Shown here: piece after piece, positions 1 through 10,000 of the stretch | Numbering within the stretch: position 1 is the stretch's first letter | Layout of the letters: each line of letters begins with the position of its first letter | Assembly (NCBI GenBank): GCA_965222725.1 | Contig: OZ244969.1 | Coordinates: 1,426,001-1,490,000, forward strand | Direction: 5' to 3' | From: GCA-2748575 sp965222725 | Lineage (GTDB): Bacteria; Pseudomonadota; Gammaproteobacteria; Pseudomonadales; Ketobacteraceae | DNA length: 64,000 nt | Program-made: the position numbers and the translations under genes | The notes under the pieces: generated by a model | The model's database searches: none | What the model saw: only the letters and a program-made list of their open reading frames with translations | Told to the model about the DNA's origin: nothing

Positions 1-452
1 CCGGATTTCTGGTAGATGGAGGATGCCTGCTGGCGAATGGTTTTTTCTGACACACTGCGAATGGCCGCCATTTCCTTGAAGCTGAGCCCCTTCAGCACCA
101 GGCGGCCTACTTCCTGTTCGCTGTTAGTCAGTTGCCATTCCCTGAATTGCTCCTGGATCACGTCCGCCAGTTGTCGCTTGGCATCCTTGATGTCCTGTGA
201 CTGGTTGGCCACAACCTGCTTCGCGGAATCCAGTTGCTCACGTAAACGGCTGATCTGTTTCTGGTTGTGCTGGTGGCTAAGCACCAGCCAGGTGATGCCG
301 CCGAACGCCGCCAGCAATACCATTGCCTCCTGAAGCAGATGACTGCCGGTGACACCGTGGGAAAGATCTGCCAGCAGGTCCGCGCCGCTGGCCAGCACCA
401 CCAGCAACAGGAATCCCCCCATAAAAATGTCCTGAGTACGCGGGTTTTGCAC
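1..452 (-). CDS. LuxR-type HTH regulator with membrane-spanning N-terminus (3' end off window)
   Basis: This is a partial gene whose C-terminus lies beyond base 1. I start it at GTG 452-450 because an upstream GGAGG sits six bases away; an ATG at 422-420 is the alternative. About 150 residues are visible. They comprise two hydrophobic segments (about residues 13-30 and 40-58), a charged coiled-coil-like stretch (60-105), then a LuxR-type helix-turn-helix with LTNSEQEVGRLVLKGLSFKE and SEKTIRQQ. The motifs imply a DNA-binding regulator tethered to the inner membrane. LuxR-HTH proteins with two N-terminal membrane helices exist in gammaproteobacteria, but I know no ligand for this one. There is no receiver domain in the visible part. 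Target genes are unknown. Confidence 0.75.
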   Translation of the reverse strand, partial: MQNPRTQDIFMGGFLLLVVLASGADLLADLSHGVTGSHLLQEAMVLLAAFGGITWLVLSHQHNQKQISRLREQLDSAKQVVANQSQDIKDAKRQLADVIQEQFREWQLTNSEQEVGRLVLKGLSFKEMAAIRSVSEKTIRQQASSIYQKS

Positions 453-570
453 GTTTTGCCTCCAAAATTCTATCCGACAACTGTCCTATAGCCCCTGATT
501 ATGGCATTTGCCCCATGAGCAGCACCCTGATCTGTGCCATAAAAGCATCAATTGCTTTAAGGAGGCTGAT

Positions 571-1206
571 ATGGAACAAGTGTATGTATGGGACCGTTTT
601 GTGCGTTTCTTTCACTGGACGCTGGTGGTGCTGTTCTGCACCAGTTATCTGAGCGGGGATGAGGTGGAATGGCTTCATGTTTATTCCGGATACGGCATTG
701 CCCTGCTGATTCTGGCCCGGACCCTGTGGGGCTTCATCGGGTCCACCCATGCCCGATTCAGGGACTTCCTCTATTCTCCGCTTTCCGCCGTGGAGTATCT
801 GAAATCCGTGGCAAATGGCAACCCGCGACATTACCTGGGACACAATCCGGCGGGTGCCATGATGGTATTTGCGCTGCTGGCGGGCCTGTTTCTGACCACC
901 TTGAGCGGCATGAAACTGTATGCTGTGGAAGAGGGTAAAGGGCCGCTGGCGCAGGAGATCAACGTGCAGCTGGTGAATGATGCCTATGCCGATTCGGATG
1001 ATGAGTATGATGATGACGATCACCATGACAGAGAGGATGAAGAGGCGGAGGAGTTCTGGGAAGAGGTCCATGAATTTTCTGTGAATTTTATGTTGTTGCT
1101 GGTGGTGATTCATATACTGGGCGTGATTGTGTCCAGCCGGGCCCATGAGGAGTCTCTGGTGAAAGCCATGGTGACCGGATACAAGGATCGCCGCAGGGGT
1201 GACTGA
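571..1206 (+). CDS. Cytochrome b561 family, membrane di-heme cytochrome b
   Basis: A protein of 211 residues. The start at ATG 571 is chosen for the strong AAGGAGG six bases upstream; the longer reading frame from 508 has no such site. It opens with VWDRFVRFFHW, the usual start of bacterial b561 / Ni-Fe-hydrogenase b-type subunits, with the first heme-ligand histidine. It has about four transmembrane helices, further histidines near the second and last helices, and ends just after the final helix. The family passes electrons between quinone and periplasmic c-type or soluble partners. An unusual Asp/Glu/His-rich insert (about residues 145-173) lies before the last helix and probably forms an exposed loop. 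No obvious redox partner is adjacent, so the physiological donor is unknown. Confidence 0.85.
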   Translation: MEQVYVWDRFVRFFHWTLVVLFCTSYLSGDEVEWLHVYSGYGIALLILARTLWGFIGSTHARFRDFLYSPLSAVEYLKSVANGNPRHYLGHNPAGAMMVFALLAGLFLTTLSGMKLYAVEEGKGPLAQEINVQLVNDAYADSDDEYDDDDHHDREDEEAEEFWEEVHEFSVNFMLLLVVIHILGVIVSSRAHEESLVKAMVTGYKDRRRGD

Positions 1207-1344
1207 TGCTTCATTTACCTGAGCGGCTGGCAGTGTTGTGAAACCGTCAGCAATGCCACCGCTACAGGCAATATCTACTATGACAAGCCCAGGGTCAAAG
1301 CGTTAGAATCCGCGATTCATTCACAGGATGTTGAGGCTTGAATC

Positions 1345-2391
1345 ATGAAGGTATTGGTCACCGGTGCCAATGGCCATATTGGTGCACATACAGTCAGGTT
1401 TTTATTGCAGGCCGGCCACGAGGTGGTGGCCTTCGTTCGGGAAACCGCCGATCTGCGAACGCTGGATGGGCTGGATGTAACCTTTGCCCGCGGAGATGTC
1501 ACCGATGAGGCGTCCATCGAAAAAGCCATTCAGGGCTGTGAGGTGGTAGTGCATCTGGCGGCGGTTTATAAAACCTGGGCGAAAGACCCGGCGGATATTG
1601 TGGAGCCTGCCGTGAAAGGGGCCGAGAATATTTTTCAGGCAGCGAAAAATGCCGGCGTAAAACGGGTGGTGTATACCAGTTCCATGGCGTCGGTCGGTGT
1701 CAGCAAAACGCCGGTGGCGCGTTCTGCGCAAGACTGGAATGAGGATGCCCGCAACCCTTACTACGTGGCAAAAACCGAAAGTGAAAAGAAGGCCCGCCAG
1801 CTGGCGGATGAGGCCGGTATTGAGCTGGTGGTGCTGTGCCCCACGATGGTGGTGGGTCCGCTGGATTATCGAATTACGCCCTCCACGGAACTGATTCTGA
1901 AAATGGCAAATTTTCAGCTGCCCTATTTGATGACCTATCACGGTGGTACCAATCTGGTGGATGTTCGTGATGTGGCCATGGTGCATGCGAAAGCTGTGGA
2001 TCAGCAAGGCGTGGCCGGTAAACGTTTTATCATTGGCTCCGATAATATTTCTTCCCGCCAGGTGGGCGTGATGTTGAAAGCACTCACTGGCACCCGCACC
2101 ATTCATGTGCCTCTGCCCAGAGGATTGATGCTGGGCATTATGGGCTTTATGGAATCCGCAATGAAACTTTTTGGTCTGCGGCCGCTGGTGCCGAAAAGCC
2201 TGGTGTATGAAAACGTGGGGCGCTGGGCCTGGTACGAGTGTGAATCCACCTATCAGGCCTTTGATTATCGTCCGCGGGATTTTAAAACGGTGGTGTCTGG
2301 ATGCCTGGAATGGCTGGAGCAGCAGGGTCTGTTAAAATCTGCGGTTGAAAAACGCTGGCAACACAACAAGCCTGTGTTTTCATCCAAATAA
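1345..2391 (+). CDS. NAD(P)-dependent epimerase/dehydratase, dihydroflavonol-reductase-like
   Basis: A protein of 348 residues, an extended short-chain dehydrogenase. The N-terminal Rossmann fold carries TGANGHIGAHT (glycine-rich dinucleotide motif), then GDVTD and VVHLAA. The catalytic Tyr-x-x-x-Lys is in NPYYVAKTESEK, preceded by the serine-rich YTSSMASVG. The C-terminal half would form the substrate lid. The closest family by eye is the dihydroflavonol-4-reductase/3-beta-HSD-like group of NAD-dependent epimerases, which reduce or dehydrogenate hydroxyl/keto groups. The substrate cannot be read from sequence. It stands alone on the plus strand and ends facing the minus-strand fetB. Confidence 0.85.
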   Translation: MKVLVTGANGHIGAHTVRFLLQAGHEVVAFVRETADLRTLDGLDVTFARGDVTDEASIEKAIQGCEVVVHLAAVYKTWAKDPADIVEPAVKGAENIFQAAKNAGVKRVVYTSSMASVGVSKTPVARSAQDWNEDARNPYYVAKTESEKKARQLADEAGIELVVLCPTMVVGPLDYRITPSTELILKMANFQLPYLMTYHGGTNLVDVRDVAMVHAKAVDQQGVAGKRFIIGSDNISSRQVGVMLKALTGTRTIHVPLPRGLMLGIMGFMESAMKLFGLRPLVPKSLVYENVGRWAWYECESTYQAFDYRPRDFKTVVSGCLEWLEQQGLLKSAVEKRWQHNKPVFSSK

Positions 2392-2427
2392 GCCACTGGA
2401 GTTCAAGCACGCTTGAAGCTTTGCTGC

Positions 2428-3210
2428 TTACAGTGAAATAAGCCGCTGGCGTTTATCAAACAACTGCTTGCTGCCAAAGTGCGTGGCCAGGTAGGTACCG
2501 AAACCGGTGCCTGCCGCAATCAGCAAAAAAATCAGAATCTGATACCGTACCGCCAGTTCCGGATCAGTCCCCGCCAGAATCTGCCCGGTCATCATGCCGG
2601 GCAGGCTGACAATGCCTGCCGCCGCCATGCTGTTAATCATGGGAATCAGCGCCGCAACCATAGCTTCCCGGCGCAGCGTCTGGGTGGCCAGCCAGATGTC
2701 TTCTCCCAGCATTAACCGGTTTTCAATCATGGCCCGTTGCGATTTAAAACCGTCCCGCAGCCGGTTCAGGCTCAAGGTTACCCCGTTTAAAGTATTCCCC
2801 AGCAACATGCCCAATAAGGGAATGGCATATTGGGGGTGGTACCAGGGATCGGCGTTGATAATCGCCAGCAAACAGAAAATACAGATCACGTAAGATGATA
2901 CAAACATGGAAAGGGAGGACACCATAAAGGTGCCAGGCAGCTTCTTTCCGGTTTGCATGCGGTTGATGACTTCTCGGCCGGCAAGGGCCACCATGATCAG
3001 GCCCAGGCCGCCAATCAGCAACGGATTGCGTTCCGCAAAAACAAATTTCAGAACCAGTGCCACCAGGGACAACTGCACCACCAATCGAATCGCGGCAATT
3101 ACAATATCGCGGCTGAGTGCGGGAGAGGTTCTCAGGTTCAGTGCCGCCAGTATCAGTACCAGGCTGGCCGCTACACCAAGATCAAATCCGGAAATAGGCT
3201 GAATGTTCAC
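2428..3210 (-). CDS. fetB: ABC transporter permease, FetB (UPF0014/YbbM) family
   Basis: A protein of 260 residues, with about seven hydrophobic helices spread over the whole length, as expected for this single-protein permease family. Recognisable stretches are IRLVVQLSLVALVL near the N-terminus, then the family-typical MLGNTLNGVTLSLNRL and SLPGMMTGQILAGTDP. The E. coli homologue pairs with FetA and is described as an iron exporter protecting against oxidative stress. Its start codon overlaps the end of the ATPase gene by four bases (ATGA type), so translation is coupled. The substrate here is inferred from the family only. Confidence 0.85.
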   Translation of the reverse strand: MNIQPISGFDLGVAASLVLILAALNLRTSPALSRDIVIAAIRLVVQLSLVALVLKFVFAERNPLLIGGLGLIMVALAGREVINRMQTGKKLPGTFMVSSLSMFVSSYVICIFCLLAIINADPWYHPQYAIPLLGMLLGNTLNGVTLSLNRLRDGFKSQRAMIENRLMLGEDIWLATQTLRREAMVAALIPMINSMAAAGIVSLPGMMTGQILAGTDPELAVRYQILIFLLIAAGTGFGTYLATHFGSKQLFDKRQRLISL

Positions 3211-3821
3211 AGGCTGGTCTCCCGGATCTGATGATTTTCCACTTGCCAGTGGCGGTTCGCCACACGCTGCCGTTGTGCCGGATCATGGGTGCACCAGATC
3301 ACGGCTCTTTCAGGAAAGCGTGCCCACGCTTTGATAAGGTCTTCCACGGCAATGGTATTTTTATGATCCAGGTTGGCAGTGGGTTCATCCAGCAGCAGAA
3401 CCGCCGGTTGCCGGCAAACAACGCGCAACAATGCCAGCCGTTGCTTTTGTCCGGTGGACAGTTCATTCACCGGTTGCGTCAGTTGTTGTTCTGTCAGGTT
3501 AAGTGATGCAAGCTGATCGCTGTCAGGCGTGCCATCGGGAAAGTGCTCCCGGGCGCTATCAAACCACCATTCAATGTGGCTGGGTAGCAGCATGACGTTC
3601 TGCCGCCATTGGGGTGCTGTCATGGCGTCGCAGGGGGTATTGTTAAAAGTTGCCTTGCCATCATGGGGGAGCATGTCAGCAATGGCGTGCAACAGGCGGG
3701 ATTTGCCGCTGCCGCTCTCGCCGGTTAACGCGATAATATCGCCGGCCATGACCGACGCGCTGAAACCTGCCAACGGCGCAATGGCGATATCATCCAGCGT
3801 TAACAGCGGCATCCTTACCAC
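3207..3821 (-). CDS. fetA: ABC transporter ATP-binding protein, FetA (YbbL) family
   Basis: A protein of 204 residues, a single small nucleotide-binding domain. Walker A is GESGSGKSR, the signature is LSTGQKQRLAL, Walker B is AVLLLDEPTANLD, and the switch histidine is in IWCTHD. It energises the neighbouring FetB permease. The most likely start is a GTG lying inside the last codons of cobO, with AAAGG six bases upstream; an ATG nine bases later is possible. The overlaps at both ends tie cobO, fetA and fetB into one transcript. Placing a cobalamin enzyme with an iron exporter in one operon has no obvious metabolic logic and may be only a local arrangement. Confidence 0.87.
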   Translation of the reverse strand: MVRMPLLTLDDIAIAPLAGFSASVMAGDIIALTGESGSGKSRLLHAIADMLPHDGKATFNNTPCDAMTAPQWRQNVMLLPSHIEWWFDSAREHFPDGTPDSDQLASLNLTEQQLTQPVNELSTGQKQRLALLRVVCRQPAVLLLDEPTANLDHKNTIAVEDLIKAWARFPERAVIWCTHDPAQRQRVANRHWQVENHQIRETSL

Positions 3822-4411
3822 TCAATACCTTTCTGGGCCTTTACGCCGGCCTGAAAGGCATGCTTCTCTGCTTTGATTTCACTGACGGTATCCGCGTAGT
3901 TTTTCAGTTCGCGGGTGGCACCACGGCCGGTAATAATCACCGTCTGCATTTTCGGGCGTTGCTTAAGGGCGTCTATCACCTCTTCGGCAGTGAGCCATTT
4001 GTAGCCGATGGCGTAGCTGAGTTCGTCCAGCAGTACCAGGTGCAGGCTTTCATCCTGCAGCAGTTTTTTGGCTTTTTCCCAGGCCTGGGCGGCGGCTTCC
4101 TGATCGCGGTCGGCATCCTGGGTTTCCCAGGTGAAACCGGTGCCCATTACGTGGTATTCCACATTGGGCTGGCTTTCCAGAAAGTTGCGTTCACCGCATT
4201 CCCAGGTACCCTTGATAAACTGCACAATGCCCACCTTGTAGCCGTGGCCAAGGGCACGAATGACCGTGCCAAAGCCACTGCTGCTTTTGCCCTTGCCGGT
4301 GCCGGTAAGCACAATCACCACACCACGTTCTTCTGTGGCCTGAGCTACCTTTTTATCGATAGACTCCTTGTGTTTCTGCATTTTGATTTTGTGCTTTTCA
4401 GCTTTATCCAT
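3815..4411 (-). CDS. cobO: Cob(I)yrinic acid a,c-diamide adenosyltransferase
   Basis: A protein of 198 residues, the usual length for CobO/BtuR. It transfers the 5'-deoxyadenosyl group of ATP to Co(I) of the corrinoid, in the cytoplasm, for salvage or synthesis of adenosylcobalamin. The P-loop variant TGTGKGKSSSGFGT follows a lysine-rich N-terminal extension, and VGIVQFIKGTW, VLLDELSYAI and VIITGRGA are the family blocks. A good AAGGAG precedes the ATG. It is the first gene of the cobO-fetA-fetB cluster. A cobalamin riboswitch and BtuB-type receptor lie elsewhere in the window (about 52.8-54.9 kb), so B12 salvage is supported independently. Confidence 0.93.
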   Translation of the reverse strand: MDKAEKHKIKMQKHKESIDKKVAQATEERGVVIVLTGTGKGKSSSGFGTVIRALGHGYKVGIVQFIKGTWECGERNFLESQPNVEYHVMGTGFTWETQDADRDQEAAAQAWEKAKKLLQDESLHLVLLDELSYAIGYKWLTAEEVIDALKQRPKMQTVIITGRGATRELKNYADTVSEIKAEKHAFQAGVKAQKGIEW

Positions 4412-4435
4412 GGTTACTGCTCCTTATTCGGGTGA

Positions 4436-5707
4436 TCAGGCTTTTTCCAGTGCCTGATCAATGTCTGCAATAATGTCGTCGATATGTTCGATGCCGACGG
4501 AAATACGTACCAGGTCTTCGCTCACGCCGGCGCTCTTCAGTTCGGCAGGGTTGAGCTGGCGGTGAGTGGTAGAAGCGGGATGGCAGGCCAGTGATTTGGC
4601 ATCACCGATATTCACCAGGCGCAAAATCATTTCCAGGGCATCAATAAAGCGCGCCCCGGCTTCCTGCCCGCCCTTGATACCAAAACTCAGAATACCGGAG
4701 GCTTTACCGCCGGTAATTTTCTGGCAGGTGGCATGGTAGGGGCTGTCGGGTAGTGCCGCATAATTTACCCAGGATACTTTTTCGTGTTGTTGCAGATGGG
4801 CTGCGACCTTCTCTGCATTCTCGCAATGGCGTTCGATACGTAAACCCAGGGTTTCGAGCCCCTGCATGATCAGAAACGAACTGTGTGGCGACAAGGCCGC
4901 GCCGGTATTCCGCAAAGGCACCACCCGGCAACGACCAATAAAGGCTGCAGGGCCCAGCGCATCGGTATAGACCACGCCGTGGTAGGAAGGATCCGGCTCA
5001 TTCAACATGGGGAAGCGATCCTTGTTGGCCACCCAGTCGAACTGACCGGAATCAATAATGGCACCACCCACGGTGGTGCCATGGCCGCCGATATATTTTG
5101 TCAGTGAATGCACCACAATATCCGCGCCCTGTTTAAAAGGCTGGCACAGGTAGGGTGTGGCTACGGTGTTGTCTACAATCAGCGGCACGCCATGTTTGTG
5201 AGCAATCTCCGCCAGCTTCACGATATCAACGATATTCCCGGCGGGGTTGCCGATGGACTCGCAAAATACCGCTCGCGTTTTGTCATCAATCAGTTTATCG
5301 AACCCGTCAAAGTCATCATGGGACGCCATGCGTACTTCTATGCCCTGGGTAGGCAGGGTATGGGCAAACAGGTTGTAGGTGCCGCCGTACAGCTGGCTGG
5401 TGCTGACAATGTTGTCTCCGGCGCGGCACAGGCACTGAATGGAGTAGGTGATGGCCGCCATGCCGGAGGCCAGTGCCAGCGCGCCGATACCGCCTTCCAT
5501 GCTGGCCAGGCGTTCTTCCAGCACCGCATTGGTGGGGTTCATAATACGGCTGTAAATATTGCCCGGTACTTTCAGGTCAAACAGATCCGCGCCATGCTGG
5601 GTATTATCAAAGGTGTAGGAGGTGGTCTGGTAAATGGGAACCGCTGCTGCTTTGGTGGTGGCTTCGGATTCGTAACCATGGTGTAACGCCAGGGATTCCA
5701 GTTTCAT
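4436..5707 (-). CDS. metY: O-acetylhomoserine aminocarboxypropyltransferase (sulfhydrylase)
   Basis: A protein of 423 residues, full length for MetY. It is a cytoplasmic PLP enzyme of the Cys/Met metabolism family that condenses O-acetylhomoserine with sulfide to make homocysteine. Diagnostic stretches are PIYQTTSYTFDNTQHGADLF, YSRIMNPTNAVLEERLASME and the PLP-lysine region VHSLTKYIGGHGTTVGG. The long sulfhydrylase-specific insertion around VVYTDALGPAAF separates it from cystathionine gamma-synthase. It sits upstream of cobO in the same orientation, with 24 bases between them, so read-through is possible. No SAM riboswitch was recognised in the short upstream region (5708-5933). Confidence 0.93.
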   Translation of the reverse strand: MKLESLALHHGYESEATTKAAAVPIYQTTSYTFDNTQHGADLFDLKVPGNIYSRIMNPTNAVLEERLASMEGGIGALALASGMAAITYSIQCLCRAGDNIVSTSQLYGGTYNLFAHTLPTQGIEVRMASHDDFDGFDKLIDDKTRAVFCESIGNPAGNIVDIVKLAEIAHKHGVPLIVDNTVATPYLCQPFKQGADIVVHSLTKYIGGHGTTVGGAIIDSGQFDWVANKDRFPMLNEPDPSYHGVVYTDALGPAAFIGRCRVVPLRNTGAALSPHSSFLIMQGLETLGLRIERHCENAEKVAAHLQQHEKVSWVNYAALPDSPYHATCQKITGGKASGILSFGIKGGQEAGARFIDALEMILRLVNIGDAKSLACHPASTTHRQLNPAELKSAGVSEDLVRISVGIEHIDDIIADIDQALEKA

Positions 5708-5933
5708 GCTTGGGCCTCTTTGTTATCAGGGTGATTAATGCTGTGCTGGTATGGCTGCATTTTGTTGTAATAGTGGTGGCAGTGTCCGGATGGCGGAGCA
5801 GGCCTTAAAATCTCGAGGAACGAGGGATTGGGAATAGGTTACTTGAATTGGGTGGATAAACAAAGTCCGCGAGCCATGCTAGCATGAGCACGTCCCGGTG
5901 CACGCACTCTATACCAACCCCTAAGGAGAAGCG

Positions 5934-7021
5934 ATGAGCATGTCGCTGAATAACAGGCTGCGGAATAACGGAAATTGCCAGAGGCCAATGCTGGCTTCTG
6001 TCTTGTTGTGGCTTTTCACCGCCATGGATGCCGTTGCTGGTAACGCGCCCGATAAACTGCCCGCCACGGATATGCAGGCTGAGCCTGCAGAAAAACCGGG
6101 TTATGAGCAGTGTATACAGGAGCAGCTGGAGGATGGTGACCCCACCATGACCCTGGGGGAAGTACGCAGCCTGTGCCTGCAGAATAATGGCATTACCGTG
6201 GACCGTAAGCTTTCCGCCGCCCGGGAGCGCCTGGCTATGGAACGCCGCACCGAATGGAACCCGTTTGTGATTACCCCGCACCGTCTGAATTATTTTCTGC
6301 CCTATACCTACGCCTCGGGATTGAGCGAGGAGCCCTATGGGGGCGTGTTTGAAGGTGAAGAACTGAAAAATCAGGAAGCCAAGTTACAGATCAGTATGAA
6401 AGTGCCCTTGAATTACGGAGATCTGCTCTTCAAGAATGATGCGGTGTATTTTGCCTTTACCATGAAAGCCCTGTGGCAGGTCTATAATCGCAGTATTTCC
6501 GCGCCTTTCCGGGAAACCAACTATCGGCCCGAGCTGTTCTATATGGTGACTCTGCCAGATCAGTGGAAGGATGCGGATTCAGCGCTGGCCATTGGCATTG
6601 AGCACGAATCCAATGGCCGCAGTGAATTGCTGAGCCGTAGCTGGAACCGGGTATTTATCAATTATTACTATGCCAAGGATAATTATCTGATTTCATTCCG
6701 GCCCTGGTATCGCATTCCCGAAGAAGAAAAGACGAACCGGGCGATGCCAAAGGAGATGATAACCCGGATATTCATGACTACATGGGTTACTTCGAATTGA
6801 TGGGTACCTGGGAGCAAAACGATTACGAGTTTTCCCTGATGTTACGCAACAACCTGGATTCCCCCAACAGGGGTGCCGTTCGCCTCGATGCCAGCTTTCC
6901 CCTGTGGGGGCGGGTGCGTGGCATGCTGCAATACTTTAACGGTTATGGGGAAACCCTGATAGATTACAATTACTCGGTTGAGCGTATCGGTATCGGGATA
7001 CTGTTAACGGATATTCTGTGA
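5934..7021 (+). pseudogene. pldA: Outer-membrane phospholipase A, split by a -1 frameshift
   Basis: An outer-membrane phospholipase A (beta-barrel acyl hydrolase) in two reading frames: 5934-about 6730, and a second frame that continues to 7021. A signal peptide (about residues 1-36) and the catalytic block EHESNGRSE...SRSWNR hold the His, Ser and Asn of the family. The second frame carries the family-typical GDDNPDIHDYMGYF and the C-terminal GYGETLIDYNYSVERIGIG. Restoring one A in the AAAA run at 6727-6730 gives an uninterrupted protein reading EEEKDEPGDAKGDDNPD. As written, the protein would lose its last barrel strands. Either a natural mutation or a homopolymer sequencing error explains it. 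The 3' end overlaps the convergent NRPS gene by 18 bases. Confidence 0.9.
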
Positions 7022-10000
7022 TGCCAGGTGCGCGGCCAATTCCCTGATCGTAAGATTCTTCAGAACATCTTTAACCGTTACCCGGTAGCGCCCGTTCAGG
7101 CGGCTGGCAATCCGGGCGGCAGTGAGCGAGTTGCCACCCAGCCTTAGAAAATTATCGTCGGTGGAAACGCTTTCCCTTTTCAACAGGGACTTCCATAAGC
7201 CCACCAGTTCTTCTTCAAGTGCATTTTTCGGTGGTTCAAGTTGTGTGGCGCTTACGCCGTTAACTGGCAGTCGCTTGCGGTCAATCTTGCCGTTGGGTGT
7301 GTAGTTGAACTGGCTTACCCGGATAAGGTCATCGGGTATCATGTGGGCCGGTAGTGTGGCCATCAGATGTTTGCGTATATCGTCAGCCCTGATGTCAGCA
7401 CTGGCCTGATAGTAGGCCAGCAGCCGCTGGTGATGGTTGCCACTGCCATTATGTTTGATACTGTTGTCGTCACTGCTGAGGTTGTGCACAGGAGCAGCGA
7501 CAACAAGGCTGCGCACCACACCGGGTACCGACATCATTTTTAACTCGATTTCTGCAGGTTCAATACGGTAGCCATTCATGTTGAGTTGAAAGTCCCTGCG
7601 ATTCACATAAACCACGGAACCGTCATCACGCCAGTAACCCAGGTCGCCGGTTTTATAGAGCCTGCCCGCTCCATAGGGATTATTGATAAATGCCTGCCGG
7701 GTTTTAACCGGGTCATTCAGGTAGCCTTTTCCCACGCCCACTCCGCCAATGCAGATCTCCCCGGGTACTCCCGGGGGTAACAGGCGCAGTTCATCATCCA
7801 TTATATAGGCCTTCAGATTTGCCAGGGGCTTGCCTATGGGGGTGTAGTCTGAATTCGCCGGTACCCTTTCGTAAAAGGTATGCTGGATCACATCGTCGGC
7901 CGCCTCACTGGGGCCATAGGCATTCACAATGGGGGTATGGGGGTGCAGTTCCAGCCAGCGGTTGATTTTCCCTATATCCACCGCTTCGCCGGTTACCATC
8001 ACCTTGCGCAAAGAATCGGGTGCCCGCAGATTGTTTTCCACAAGATAATCGCACATTTGATCCAGCACGGTGGGAACCACTTCAACAAGGTTAATGTCGT
8101 GCTGCCTTACCAGCGCATAAATGGCAGGAATATCATAGGGCTTGTCGATAATCACGCAACGGCCCCCGTCAACAACCGGGCCAATAAACTGCCATACGGA
8201 AATATCGGAAGCTGCCGGCGCATTCTGCAGCATGGTCAGTGGTCCGCCCAGATTCAGATCCAGTAGTTCGGCGTCGATATGATTCAGCATGCCGTCGTGG
8301 TGATTGATGGCCCCTTTGGGGGTGCCGGTGGAACCCGAAGTAAAGATAATGTAGGCAGAATCCTGACCGCTGATGGCAACGGCGGGGTTTTCCATTGTTT
8401 GTGATCGTAGCAGTGGATCATCAATGGCTATCAGGGTTGTGTGATTCGGATCCGGCAGTATCTCGCCAAAAGTCTGCGGCTCGCAAATAACCAGTCCCGG
8501 GCCCGTGGCATTGAGGATCTGTAATATGCGCGCAGGCGGATAATCCATGTCGACAGGTACATAGGCTCCGCCGGCTTTTAATGTGCCCAGTATGGCAGCC
8601 AGAAACTCCCGGCTTCGGGGCAGGCAAATGCAAACAGAAGCGCCTTTCACCAGGCCGGCCCCTAACAGGCGGTGCGCGATCTGATTGGCGTGATGGTCAA
8701 GTTCACGGTAAGTGAAGCTGCCGCGGCTGTCGCTGACGGCAACGGCATCCGGCTGTAACTGTGCCTGACGTTCAAAACGCTGGTGGGCCAGAGCGGGAAC
8801 ATAAAAACGGTGGTCGGTGTTGTTCCATTGCCGGTTGATGGTGGTGAATTCCTCCGGTGTGAGCCAGCTGAGTTGTTGCAGGTTATTCGCCTGGCCGCTG
8901 ATAACTTGCCGGGCCACCGCCTGAAGCCGCTGCAGGAAACCGGTTTGCCGGCACCAGGTATCAGCGCAGAGGGTGGTGGTAAAAGTGCTGTCAGGATTGC
9001 GGGTCACGATCAGTTGTGCGGTATCCGCCAGCGGGGTGGCCAGGCCTCTGGTTTTGCAGGTCAGATCCGGTATGTCAATGGCACTCTGGTAAGCATAAAA
9101 GTTGAAAACAAATTCTGTGCCGGTTTTATGGAGCCGGGTATTCTGCTCCGGCGTAAGGTAGAGTGATTGTTGCCGTATTCTTCGATGCCAGCCTTTAAAA
9201 TAGCGAAACAGGGTATCAAGATCAGCCTTGCCCTGGTAAAGGCTACCGGGAACATGCCAGAGCGCCTTGCGGATCAGGCAATCGATGGCAGTGCGCTGGT
9301 GCTTGTCCCGCTCACCGATCACTTCCGTGAAAATAAAATCATCGCATGCCCGGGTATAGCAACGAATCAGCAGGCTGTATGCCACTTTGAAAAACAGGGC
9401 GGGTGTTATTCCCTTCTGCCGGCAATAGCGGCTTATATCACGACTCAGTGTGCTGTCATAGTGAATGGAGTGGGTAGTCAACTGATGGCAGGGAAGTGAC
9501 AACCTGATGGATTCTGTGTGTGTCAGTAAATGCTCTGTGACCGGGTTCAGGGATTGCTGGCGGTTTTGCAGGGCGGGGTCCGGTGGCATAGTGTGGCCAG
9601 GGGCTGCCCGTTCGATCCTGGGCGAGCTGCTACCGGATGCATAGACGCTGAGAATATCCCTGGCCAATAACTCCAGGGCAGTTCCGTCGACCACAGCGTG
9701 GTGGGCTGAGATCACCAGATAAAAGTGCCCGCTGGAACGTTTGATAAGTGTGAACCGAACAAGGTTTTCCTTTTCCGGTCGATAGCCCCGGAATGTCAGG
9801 TCATGAATGATCTGCTCCAGCCTCCCATCGCTTGCGCCGGTGCGGGTCAGATCCATGGTATGAAAAAAGGATTCCGGCTCTTGCCCTGACGTGCGCTCAA
9901 ACACCGGCTCACCGTCACTGCTGCGGCGGATCCTGAACCGGCTGCGTAACACTGGCGTAGCCTGCACAATGGCGTCAACCGCCTGGTGCAGCCTGTCGGC

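Noticed and set aside
16..333. Plus-strand frame of 105 residues at the left edge
   Set aside because: It is antisense to the LuxR-type HTH, which reads well on the minus strand with a good start site.
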